Assembly (NCBI GenBank): GCA_015680685.1
Contig: MNCI01012718.1
Span: 721,366-785,365, forward strand
Length of the DNA stretch: 64,000 bases
Reading direction: 5' to 3'
From: Gnetum montanum
Taxonomy: Eukaryota; Streptophyta; Gnetopsida; Gnetales; Gnetaceae
A program made the position numbers and the translations under genes. How positions within the stretch are numbered: position 1 is the first letter of the stretch; the number at the start of each line of letters is the position of its first letter. The notes beneath the pieces are model-generated. The model was not told the DNA's origin, searched no databases, and worked only from the letters and a program-made list of their open reading frames with translations. This document shows, piece after piece, positions 33,601-45,600 of this stretch.

Positions 33601-36600
33601 TTGGTTCCTTCCTCCTTCTGTCCAGGTGGCATTGAAACAGTTATATCTTTTTTTTTTTAGAACTTAATACCAAGCAATAGGCCCCCTGCGGGCATAGGGG
33701 GGGCAACACCCGTCGTCATCTGCCCCCCCGGGCCCTACGGGCTCACCTAGCCAAGGGAGCCATTGGTCCCTGTGGGCTACAACCTTTACGCGGGGCCGGC
33801 GCCCCCCCCCCCGGTGCTCGCCTCGACAGACCGGTTCCCCCCTCGGCCAGAAACCTCTGGCCACAGGAACTGGCATGAAGAGCTGCAGTAGGCCACACAG
33901 AGGGCCGTAGACGAGGCGCGTGAGGCTGAGCGAAGGGAGTGAGAGGCCAAGTGGCATGAAGCCCTTGCACAGGCCCAGGCCGACCTAGAGGCCCAGTTTT
34001 CAGAGTGGGAGTAGGAACGAGTGAGGCAGCAGGACCTCATGGTCAAGGCTGCCAAGGCCCGATTAATTGACGAAATTTGGGCCCAAGTGCGGGAAGAGTT
34101 GACTCAGGAGGATGCGGCCCAAAGAGAACACGAGCAGGCAGAGCAGGAACGGCTTCAGGAGGAGGAGCAACGGCAACGGCAGCTCGATCGGGCTCACGAG
34201 CACAATGCCCGACAGTGGCTCAGAGGGGGGCAGTGCCTTGTACCTCATCCTTGGCATCAGTTGTGAGAGCTCTTGGGGTGAGCTCATGCGCCATATCCGC
34301 CAAACCTCGACGTGTTTTCATCCTGATGGGGGCGCCTCACCGGCGGACCAGAACAGGCGAGACTCAGCCATGCAAGGTATCCAGCAGGCGGCCAGTTTCA
34401 TGGACACCGAAGACCACCAGAACACCCTGGATCTTCTCCATGAGCTAGAGCGCCCACATTGCGCTTGCCATCAGCTGCCGACGAACCCCTNTAGGGTGCT
34501 GAATTTTTTGTGACTTAGGGGTTTGTTCCCCTCCATTGAGGGCCATTGCTGATTCCCCACGATTTGTAATCTCCTGTACTATAGTCTTTCTTTCTCAGTA
34601 ATATAATCCCGAATATTTTCTCAAAAAAAAAAAAAAACATATAACAACATTGGTGTTTAAATTTTAATGTTTTAAGGTTTTATTACAACATGCTGTGCTT
34701 TCCTTTTTGGCATGGGGCGGTACTCTAAATCCTTGGCTATGTTCAAATGTAGAATGGAAAAGGCTTTCTTGGCTTCCTTTAGCATATATTTCCTTAGCAG
34801 CTAAAAGACTAATAGGATCATGGTCATCTTGATTCGTGGACAATGTTGATTCACATTTTGTCATCCATTATTATGACTTCTATCATGTATCTTTGTATGC
34901 ACCTTAGAATTGATTGAAATGGTTGGATCATCAAGTTTAACAGAATCTTGTTCAGAAGGATGTGTATTAACTTGTTTCTCTCCATGCTTAGCGCTTTTTT
35001 TTTTTTTTAATGATTTCTGGTTGGAATCAGTTGAAATGGTTGGATCATTAAGTTTAACAGAATCTTCTTCAGAAGGATGTGTTTTAACTTGTTTCCCTCC
35101 ATGCTTACTTTTTTTTATTCTTATTTTTTATAATTTCTGGACTTGCCTTTGTTCCAGAAGACTTTCTTCTTTTTTGTTTTTTTGGGTGCTTAATCTTTTT
35201 TCTAGGATCATATAGTCAGCATGTTTTAGCTATACACATCCAAAAGTTCTTAGATATCCTACGCTAGGCTTTTAGCATGTCCAGACTTCTCATGGATATC
35301 TATGATGTAAACTGTAATTCATTATAATCTGTCATTAGTAATTGACCTTGGAAATAAACATAAGTATGGTTGAGTTGGTTATAAGTTTGTTGTTATAGTA
35401 CCTCTAGTCATGAGGTTATGAGTTCAATTCTCAGTTGTGCATAGAACCAGCAATTCAACTGATAAGCTCATTAAACATTAGGTAAGAATTGAAAATAATT
35501 AGAAAATTTGGTCATTTCTGCTATGATGTCTTTTGGTGCCATTTTGAAATGGTGAAAATGGAGATGTTAATTAACTGTCCATCCAACTTTCTCTTAAAGA
35601 AGTATCACATTATAGTTCTATTATGGTTAATTGTGTTTGATTCTCCCCTTGTTGCCCATTTTTCATGAAAATGAGAGAACAGTTTGTTTGATTTATTAAA
35701 TAGATACAATTGTATTCAGAATAATTATCAGCTGTAAATTTTTTTCCATGTTCTCTTTTTATATTATTGGAGATTGTGAACTGAACTTGTGTGACAACTG
35801 GCACATATTGACATTGTTAAGAAGGATCAACGGTGAAGTGGAGATTAGAGTGATTTGTTCTCCATGTCAAGGTTTACTGCTTGTAGGTTTTATGAGGCAC
35901 TGATCATGGCTTATAATATCTGTTTCAATGATTATTTCATGATCTTCCAGTTGTGGCATTTCTGAAAGTTTGGTTGTTTGTTGCTTCTCTAGAGCTGCTT
36001 CTCTTGTTTCTATGTCAAAATGTTGGTTGTTATGCCGCAATGTTGTCATGGTACTATGAAACAGACATGATTGTACGAAGAGATCCAATGCTAGAGTATA
36101 CTAATTGTGTTTTGTAATATGCCTTTCTACAATCATTGTGTAAAAGATAATGGCTGAAATTGAACTGGTCCAATAGATCTGTAGATTCGTTTCATGGACA
36201 TATTAAAAATTGTTCAGTTCTGTTTAGTCCACAACCTCTGGTTTCAGTGATTTGAATTGCTTTCTCTTTGAACAGTGTTCATGCAGTAAACTTTTGGATA
36301 AGTGAACTATGCTGGAAATAAAAATAAGGGGGAATTGTAAGTCTTGTTTTGATGTTACCGGCTATGTTTGTGTTTATTTAAAGAATGAGAGAATGCATGA
36401 TGTCAATATTGCCAAACAGAAGTATTGGGAGATTGAATAGTTTCAAATGGTGCAAAATGCAATTATTATCATCATCCTAGCCTTGTCCCAACAAAATGGG
36501 GTCGACTACATGAGTTCGTTTTTGCCATTTGCCTCTATGAAGAGCTAGATTTTTGTTTATTTGCAGTTTTTTCAAAGCATCTTCAATTGTATTTTTTCAT

Positions 36601-39600
36601 GTCTTTTTTGGTCTTTCTTTTGGTGGCTTTCTTGGAACAGTGATGTAGTAACTTTTTTTTATAGGCTCATTGTTTAATCTTCTTTGCATATGTTCAAACC
36701 ATCTAAGCTGTCATTCCTGTAACTTATTTGAAATAGGAGCCACTCCAAGTCTTCCTCAAATGTCTATATTATGTCATTTATCTCTTCTGGTAACATTCAA
36801 TATCTGCTTAAACATTCACATTTCTGTCACCCTAGTTTGTTGTTCATGCCTCTTTTGCACTGCCTAACATTCTGCACCATATAAGATAGCAGACCTAATG
36901 CCTATAAATTGTTGATACCTAATGGTTTGGCTATTTCTTATGTTCTTAATGATTCACATTGGATATGACGAGTTGGATCAAACCAATGTGTAGGAGGGCT
37001 TGAATGATTTGGGAAATGTATTGAAAGCTGAATATAACAATAAAAGGATAGCTGAAATTTTTAATGCTATATAGACCAAAATGGGCAAAAAATTGTATAA
37101 AATATATGTTGTAAAATGGGAGGAGCAAAAGTGTGGTGATGGTCTTTGGATCATGGAAGATCAATTGTGTAATTGGTGGTGTTGTACTTCAGCATCCTAA
37201 ACTGTATAGGGAAAGTTTTAAGGGTGAGGAACTGTAGTGGGAGTTTGACCACCCTATTTACATTGGTAGTATTTTGTTTGTTGTTTTTCTTTCCTACTTT
37301 CTAAAATTTTAACTGACCTGCAAGTTGAACCCAGACTCAAGATTATCCCAATGTACATCGTGAGCACAACCGCCACCTATGGTGTATCATGGGAACTGCT
37401 TTTGGCAGTGGAGATGGGAAGCTGAACTGAGCCCTGCAATGTAGATCAGACACAATGGCTTTTCTCTTTGGAAATCTCTCAGATTTTACATGCGTTGGAA
37501 TGTAACTTGCAATGGACTAAATGACAACAAACGCTGATATCAAAATTCAGCTGTCAATGAAGAAAAAACCAAAATAATATTATATTATTATTTGAAAGTT
37601 GTAGCCTGGTGAAATGTAGTAAATGAAAAGACAATATACAGTTAAAATACATATTAGCATTTTGAGATATTAGGAATTAGTGAACATGAATGATGACAGG
37701 GAGATTTGAGTGAGCAGTGAGTTATTTCTGAGTTTCAACATTGATATTGAATGTTATGATAACTGTTTGTGACGAGTTTTGCTCTCATGAGCCTTTTGTA
37801 CTATGGACTTCATTGTGGGGTAAATTTAATTGTTCCCAATACTTCAATTTCCCAATCATTTACTACATTTTACTAGTTTTGTTTTAAACTTGTTCATGTT
37901 TTTGTGATGCATTGTTTCATACACAGTTTCTTAGTTATCGTACTGCTATTAGAGAAGTAAAGGGTATGAAATTCATTTTTAACTATATGCAATTTGATGG
38001 TAATAGACTGGTCCTCTTTATGTATGGATAATACTATAATCTGTTTTTGATAGTCTTGGAAAATTTTTTGGGCATTTATAAGCTAACATTTCTATTGTTA
38101 ATATTTAAAAACGATTAGTTCGTTACATGATTGTCCATCTTGTTGCAGATGTTGAGTTGACCCAGAAAAAGTGTGTTCCATGCAACTCAGAGGACTTGAG
38201 ACCTATGGCTAATGATGCTGCAGAAGAATTACTAAAGAAGGTGGCTTATATTGCTATTTTCTGCGTTAAGTATTTATTGATTGTCTTGTCTCAGTGGTTA
38301 CCTGAGTTAGAGTGTACTATCTTTATGCATGTAGGTACCTGGCTGGAGCATTACAAATATTGATGGCAAACTGAAGTTGCATAAAAGCTGGAAAACTAAA
38401 AGTTTTATTAAGGCACTAGAGTTTTTCAAGCATGTTGGAGACATTGCTGAAGCAGAAGGTAAATCTGAGCATGATAGTTTTATATATGCTGGATTCTAAA
38501 CTTGTTTTCTTCAGCGCATAACTTCTTGGAACCTACTTGTTGATTAATGTATGACTTCATCACCATATGTGAGTTAGTGTAACTGCATGTCTCATTGTTG
38601 TTGCTTTGTTTAGTTATCATGAGCCTTTAATATTAATACATGAGCCATTACCAATGTCAGCAACTAATTCCGGACCTGGGACCCAACACATGCTTTTACA
38701 AAATTCTTGTAAATCCCAAAAAAGGGTACAAAGTCATTCAGCACTGCCAAAATCTGGATGGCAGACCTAAGGTCTAATAAAAATTTGCAATACAAAGCTT
38801 GTGCGAAGCCATTGAATGTTAGTGGTCAAGTGGTCTCGATCCTAATGTCTACAGATAAAATCATCACCATAATAAATCCAAGTAAAAGCATTTTGGACTA
38901 AATTATTTCAATAAATCCATCATGGATTTGAACTGTTATTGACATACTGCTGAGTGTGACATGGCAAAGAAAATAATGGTTAAGAATCTCAAGATGATCA
39001 AAGTCATATGTGTGGTGTTATGAATCTGGTGTAGAAAAAGAAGTGCAGAATTATTATGTTCATGTTGTGTATATAGAAGCAGTTATCCCTTGGATGCAAC
39101 CGAGGCCTCATTAACGCTAGAGATTGTTTAATATTGTGTTCATAAGCTCATTGGTAAATATTATGCTCTATGAAACCTGGACTGCAATTAACTTTATTAG
39201 TTAGGTTATCCCATTAATAAACAGATGTAATGCTCAGACCTAATTGTTTTAGAATTGGATAGAATGCGCTGGATTGTGTTAGAATCCATATCAAACTGTG
39301 CGCAAGATATGCCATCTCAGATGTAGGAGAATTCTCCTGTGGTTTTCTTGGGTACCTTGGAACACGACCATGGCTACTTTCTCGAAGTAGACAAAATGTT
39401 AGAGTGCTCTAACATCTACAAGGAGGATAATCTCATGCAGAAGAGTTTGTAGTGGGATGAACATATATAAGTAAATGCAAATAAATTAGAATGTAGGCAT
39501 TGGAGAACATATTTTTAGTACTTAGATTAGTATAATAACGATGAAAGCATATAGAAAAGTCCAAAATATGTATATTGTTGGTGGGAAATACGATCAAATC

Positions 39601-42600
39601 AATCATTAAAGCAATAAGTTAACTTATTGCATATTACCAAAAAGTATTAGCAACGTAAGATTCAAAATTTTGGAGCAAGTTATGCAAGTCAATAAAACAT
39701 TTGGTTTGCTAAGGTAGAATGGCGTTCCAGAAATCGTGGGGGATTTTTGGATGCAATATTACTTAAAATTGGATTCCCTGATAATTATATGTGATAATCA
39801 AAGAGTGTTATGCTCCTCCTTTCTTAGTGTTACTCAATTGAGAAACACAATATAGATTTTACAATAATTCTGCATTAAGACTAGGGGAATCTTATATCAC
39901 CTTTTTTTCCATGGTTGTTGTAGCTTTAGGATACCTTTTTTAAAAATTAAAAGGTAAACCTGGATCTATAGTGGCCTGGACACAACCAAGGAAAAAAAAA
40001 GATAACATCCGGAGGAGGACTGGAACTTCCAGAATACAAATGTGAAACAAACCAACCAGTCCATAAAGTAGGTGAAACCCAACAAGCTAAATTATAAAAA
40101 TTAAAACATAAAAAACTCTGAGGTCAAAGAGACCCTTGGAGCAAAAAGGAGATATTGCTCCAACCTACAACGCAAACCCTGTTTAACAACAAATAAGAAC
40201 TAAACCACATGAAAAAAAGCAAGATGTCTCAGTCTTCAGCAAGACGTCTCCACTAGATCCAAGATGTCTCCTCTGTCAATTGCCAACTTTCGGTTGGGAT
40301 GTCTCACTGTCCTCCACGACATCTCAGGCAAACATGAGACATTTTTGTACACATTTTTAAAGACCAAAATTATGAATTTGAGAGGTGGGGAAGATGAAGA
40401 GACAAGGGGCGAAAGTATAAATAGACCTTTTGCGTCTTCATTTTGGCTAAGACATTGTAGCGAGAGTGAGAGAGTCTAGGGAGTGAGTGGTGAGTTGAGA
40501 GAAGAGAGTAGTGAGAGAATCTTGCCCAATTGCCTTGGTCATCATCCTTTTGTGAGTGTGATTACTTTGGCTAAGTGTTGTGTGAGTGTACATTATCTTT
40601 TTGAGTAAGAATAAAGCCTTTATCTTGGCTTGCTTTTGGAATTGAGAGAGCTTGGATTGTGGACCTCATTAGTATGATTGCCAATGACCAAGAATAGAAA
40701 TGATTCCATTTTAGTGGTTGTGGATTGATTATTGAAAATGGCTCACTTCATTTCTTTATAATCTATCAATACTATTGATGAGGTGGCCTAGAAATTTGTG
40801 CAAGAAGTGTTTCATGTGCATGGATTCCCCAAGTCAATAGTATTAGATAGGTGATCCCAGGTTCATTTGTAAGTTTTGACAAAACTCTTTCGAAGGATTA
40901 GGTACCTACCTAAAGTTTAGTCTATCGTATAGCCCCGAAACTAATGGTCAAAGAGAAAAGGGTGAGTAGAATCTTAGAAGATATCCTAAGAAGTTATGTT
41001 GAGAGTAGACCAAAGACTTGGGAAAACTATCTACATTTGGTAGAATTTGCAGATAACAATAATTATCAAGGACCAATCCATAGAATAACATTTGAGGTAG
41101 TATATGGATGAAATTGTTGCACACCCTTGACTTGGACTGATCTAACCTTACGAGCTGAATGGAAGCAAGAAGAATTGAAGATCATGGAAAATGTTATTAC
41201 TAAGATTTAAACAAAATTTACAAGTTGCTCAAGACAAATACAAGGTGTATGCTGACAGACATCCCTTGTAAAAGGAATTTCAAGGAGGAGATCAAGTCTT
41301 ATTATGATTTAAACCAACTAGAAGCAAACTAAGAAAAAATTTCTAGTTGGCCCCTCGATATTGTGGACCCTTTGAAATCTCTGAATGAATTGTAGAAGTG
41401 GCATATTGCTTGAATTTTCCAGCAAACTTAAAAATTCACCTAATTTTTCATGTAAGTCTATTAAAGAAATTCCATCAAAATGATAGCCAACATTGGGTTG
41501 GATTAGAGTAAGTTGCCCTTGAAATCCAATAAGAGTTTTGAACTGAAACCCATAGCCATGAAAGATGAAAGAACAAGGATACTTCAGAATAAGAAAATTT
41601 CTAAAGTATAGGTTCAATGGTCTAACTATGATGAAGAAACCTGTGAAAACAAGGAGTCGATTCTAAATGTGTACCCCATCTTTTTTATCATACTGAAGCT
41701 TAACAAATAAAACTCAGTTATTGAGCCATATAAATATACATGAGTAATAGGTATTTCTTTGTGTAGATGATAAGGAAGTTGAGAATGAGGAATAATAGGA
41801 TAAAGGTAGTGGAAACCATGAAGACACTGAAGATGAGCTCAAGGATGAGCAAGATCCCAAAGGGGGTAGATTGTAATGTCCCTGTTTTCGATTGGGAGCA
41901 AAGTCGAAATAACATGATGTAATTTATTATAATTAAGCAATAGTTATGGAGGTGTGCCTTGTTACAAAGAGTTGTAATTATTTGTGGCACCATTTGGTGG
42001 TTTAACTTGTGACATTTAAGGGCCAATAACCTAGAGGTTGTGCTAGCATGGAGTTGCAAAGCCAACAATGGTAAGTAACAAGAGTTGGATGAAGCAAGAG
42101 AAGAAGGAATTGATCACCCCTTTGGTCATTTAGGCCTATTCGTGGTAGCTTGCCTTTAAAGGAACTTTGTGTCATCAATGCCTCCATTTCACTATATTTT
42201 ATTTTGATTCACTTTATTATTTTTTAATAAGGTCAGGTTTGCCTAGGATAGGCCCTAGGCTGGTGGCATAGCAAGTGCAAGGGATGCAAAGGGGTGCTGG
42301 TACTAGGCTTTAAAACCTAGCACCTTCAAGTACAATATCCCACCTAGTCCTCTATTTGTTGTAATTGTAGTGATTATTCCATTTTGTTGTGCAATAATTA
42401 ATATTATGTACTTTAATTCAAATTATTTTGTAACATTCAGGAACGGGATGTCATACCTTTACAAACATGATATGTCATATTTTACTTAGGATATATATAT
42501 GTTGGGTGAGAATGATATCAAATTATTTTTTATTTTTGTAGTTGAAATATGTATATGTTTTTTTTTCTTTTTCTGTCTCTCTGTTTTTTTTTTTTAAATT

Positions 42601-45600
42601 AAATTGCATGTCTTTGAGTAAACCTTTAACCGCACACACGTGAGTACCTAAGACAATGTATAAAGAGGAGACCAAGGTTTCAAATCAGATGCAAAAGGTC
42701 AAACATATATCCTTGAGATCAGGATTAAGGGGGATAAGGACTTTGCCTTTGCTTTATCAAACTTGTAGGAGATTTTTGAACAGAGCATGGCGATATTTTT
42801 GTGGTCCTTTGCCCTACCTGTTGAGAACTAGCAGGGTGATTATCCTTCTGTGATTGCATGCCACTTTGACGGCAAGGGTGAGGCTAGAGCACCTGAACTG
42901 TTGATTAAGAGAAACCATTCCTTAGTAGAAACTCAGGTATTGACCGAAAGGCGTGAATGGCTTGTTTTATGCATGTGATTCTTAATACATTTTCATTACT
43001 TTGTTATCATATATGCCAAACAAGTAGAGATCTGGAAGAACAGTTTATTTAAATTTACCACTTGTAAATATTGCATGATGGTGCCATGGTTTATATGGTT
43101 GTATCAAAAATATAAATTTACGTCCATTAAGACCAGTTACTAGATCAACTGTTTTATCATTTAGCTGTGCTAGAAGTAATTGTTAATTTTTGATTACTCA
43201 AGTTTTCCCTTATAATATTGTATCCAGTTAAACGACATCATCAATCGGAAAAAATTGCCAAGTTCTGTTTGTTACAACTTTTTCAGGTCATCATCCTGAT
43301 CTGCATCTTGTTAATTGGAATGATGCAAGCATTGACATCTGGACACATTCTGTTGGTAGTATTGGTTATCCAATTATGTGTTTGTTTGATTGTTTCAATT
43401 TAGAAGTCATATTGTAAATTTTCTTTCATGAATTGCTTTATCAATTGTAACAACTGAATTTTTTTATGAGCAACTTTGAGCTATGGCCCTTTTTTGAGGC
43501 AAAAGGAAATGTTCTTTTTCTTTTTAAAAGAGAGAGAATGTTTGGGAAATGAATTAGTGAAAGGAAATTTGTACAAACGGTTCACACGAGAAACAGGCAG
43601 GATGGACCCACCCCTGGAGAGGGGGAAATACCCCAGCCACAGCGCCACGAGGAAAACCCCGCAAGCCCAGCGCCACCGCACGGAACCTGCACCTTAAAAA
43701 CGCCGACAAAGAAACCCCCAACAAACACACACCCCAGGGAGCTAAACATCACTGCACCCCCCACTCCTTCCACAAGGGCCCACGCCCCAAACAAAAGGAA
43801 AACGCACGCACTGTGTGCAAACCAAGGCCGGACAGGCCAACCGAGAAAACAGGCCAATCGGCAAAACCAGCCAAGCGAACCGAAAAAAAAGAAAAAAACA
43901 ACAAGACCCGGGCTCCACCCGAGCGGGGCTCCACCAGAGCCATTACAGTTGCCTAGGCAGGGTGTGACATTCACAATTCGGCCATTCGAGGCAAAAGGAA
44001 ATGTTGGCTACCATAAAGGTTCAGTTATTTGAAAATATACATTTCTTTTACGTGGATTTCCTCCTTTTCCCGCATTTTCAGAATAAGATATTTTCATCTT
44101 TGATCCAAAATGCACATTATAATTTTATTTAAAATTATATTTCAGGATACGCATTGATACCAACAACAAAGCAGGCCAACCATTAGAGGTTTAAAAGAAT
44201 ATATAAATTTATATCAAAATTGTTTGGTGCTTGTGGGATATGAGCTACAGTTATATTTCAAGGTGCTGTTAAATGTGTATGCAATTTTATATTCATAAAA
44301 TCTTCTCTTTACCTGTTCCAAAAATGGCATGTGTAATCTCCATGGTATTCTTATTTTGAGAGTTTAACCAAAAGGTCTTGTAAACATGGAAAGCATGATA
44401 GTTTAGGCTTAAAAATTGAGAACGTTACTATTTGGTTGAGAAAAGGAACAAGAATTGTGTTAAAACTTTGCGTTCTGAAGAAACTGTGTAGCGTGCAACA
44501 TTACCAAGAAATACTTTTCAGATTTATTGAATATTGATAATACAGGCTATATTGTAAGATATTATTATTGACCAAGTTCCTATTTTGGTGTTTCAAAACT
44601 TTCAAATGGAGAAGTGTGTTCTGGTGGCTATGCTTGTGTGCAAGCTTGAGATGTTTTTGGGATACTTGGAAGCTATGGAGAACATGGAATGCAACTTTCA
44701 AAAGGTTTCTAGAGGAGCTTGAGGTCCCGTGGAAAGACAAGTGGGAAGTCCCCACCTGAGGACTTGATGGGTTCAAGGCAAGCTCAAGGTGAAAACTTGG
44801 AATTTGAAGACTTCTTGTTGTTGAAGATCGTCAAAGAAGTCTTTCGAAGAGCCTAGATCACATGACTTTGGCGTCGGAAGTCCAAACTTTTTTGGGATAA
44901 TCCAGTCAGAGGGTGGACATCCCAGCCAAAAGTGGGTATCCCAACCCAGGGTGGACGTCCAAGACTTAGTGTGGACATCCCAGTAGAATGCAAAATGGTA
45001 TCAAACTTTAGTCTCCAACCATGGTGGATGTCTAATCTAAGTGTGAACATCCCACTAGAATTGATTCAGATGTCAAAGTGGACATCCCACTCAAATGCCA
45101 GCCCTTGCAGAGTGGATGTCCAAGCCACTAATGAGATGTCCCAAGTAGCCATTGGAGCAAATAAAAAAGTCTTTCCTACCTGTTTCCCTGATTTCAGTTT
45201 GATGCAAGAAACTTTCTGGGGTGTAAGGATTATCAAAGAATGTGCCCAGATCCTGAACAAGCAAGCAATCCAAGGCACATAATGAATCATTACATTGGAT
45301 TGGGCATCTTGGCATTGATTTTTATCAAGGATTTGCATTGGTTGAACAACAAAAAGGGTTGGAAGATTGAATGCTTAATTGGGAGCTGCACCACCATTGC
45401 TACACCAATTCCCCAGTGTTTTTGATCAAGTTGATTTATTCATACTCTGATCTATTACTCGATCATTGCTATATCATTTGTATTGATTCTTTGTCTAAGG
45501 CCTGTTGTTCCATTTTGTATTCTTACCCTAGCTTTGAGCATATTGTGTGTAGATCTGATTTCTAGAATCCCTCTTTACACTCTCTTTCATTGTATCTTTC

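Noticed and set aside
33664-34055. Overlapping minus-strand frames of 75-97 codons
   Set aside because: Antisense to the coiled-coil fragment and in the GC-rich retroposon. The plus-strand heptad-like and J-domain-like reading explains the composition better.
35867-36088. Minus-strand 73-codon frame with coding-like composition in intron 2
   Set aside because: No recognised motif and no splice or retroelement context. It may be part of the nearby Copia relic, but this cannot be supported.
38241-38363. Dehydratase exon 3 extending through to the stop at 38363
   Set aside because: The reading VAYIAIF... has no family similarity, while splicing 38241-38334 restores the conserved VPGW segment.
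43582-43974. 130-codon minus-strand frame, Gly/Phe-rich
   Set aside because: It lies wholly inside the GC-rich retroposon bounded by the 18-bp duplication and has no domain or codon pattern of a gene.
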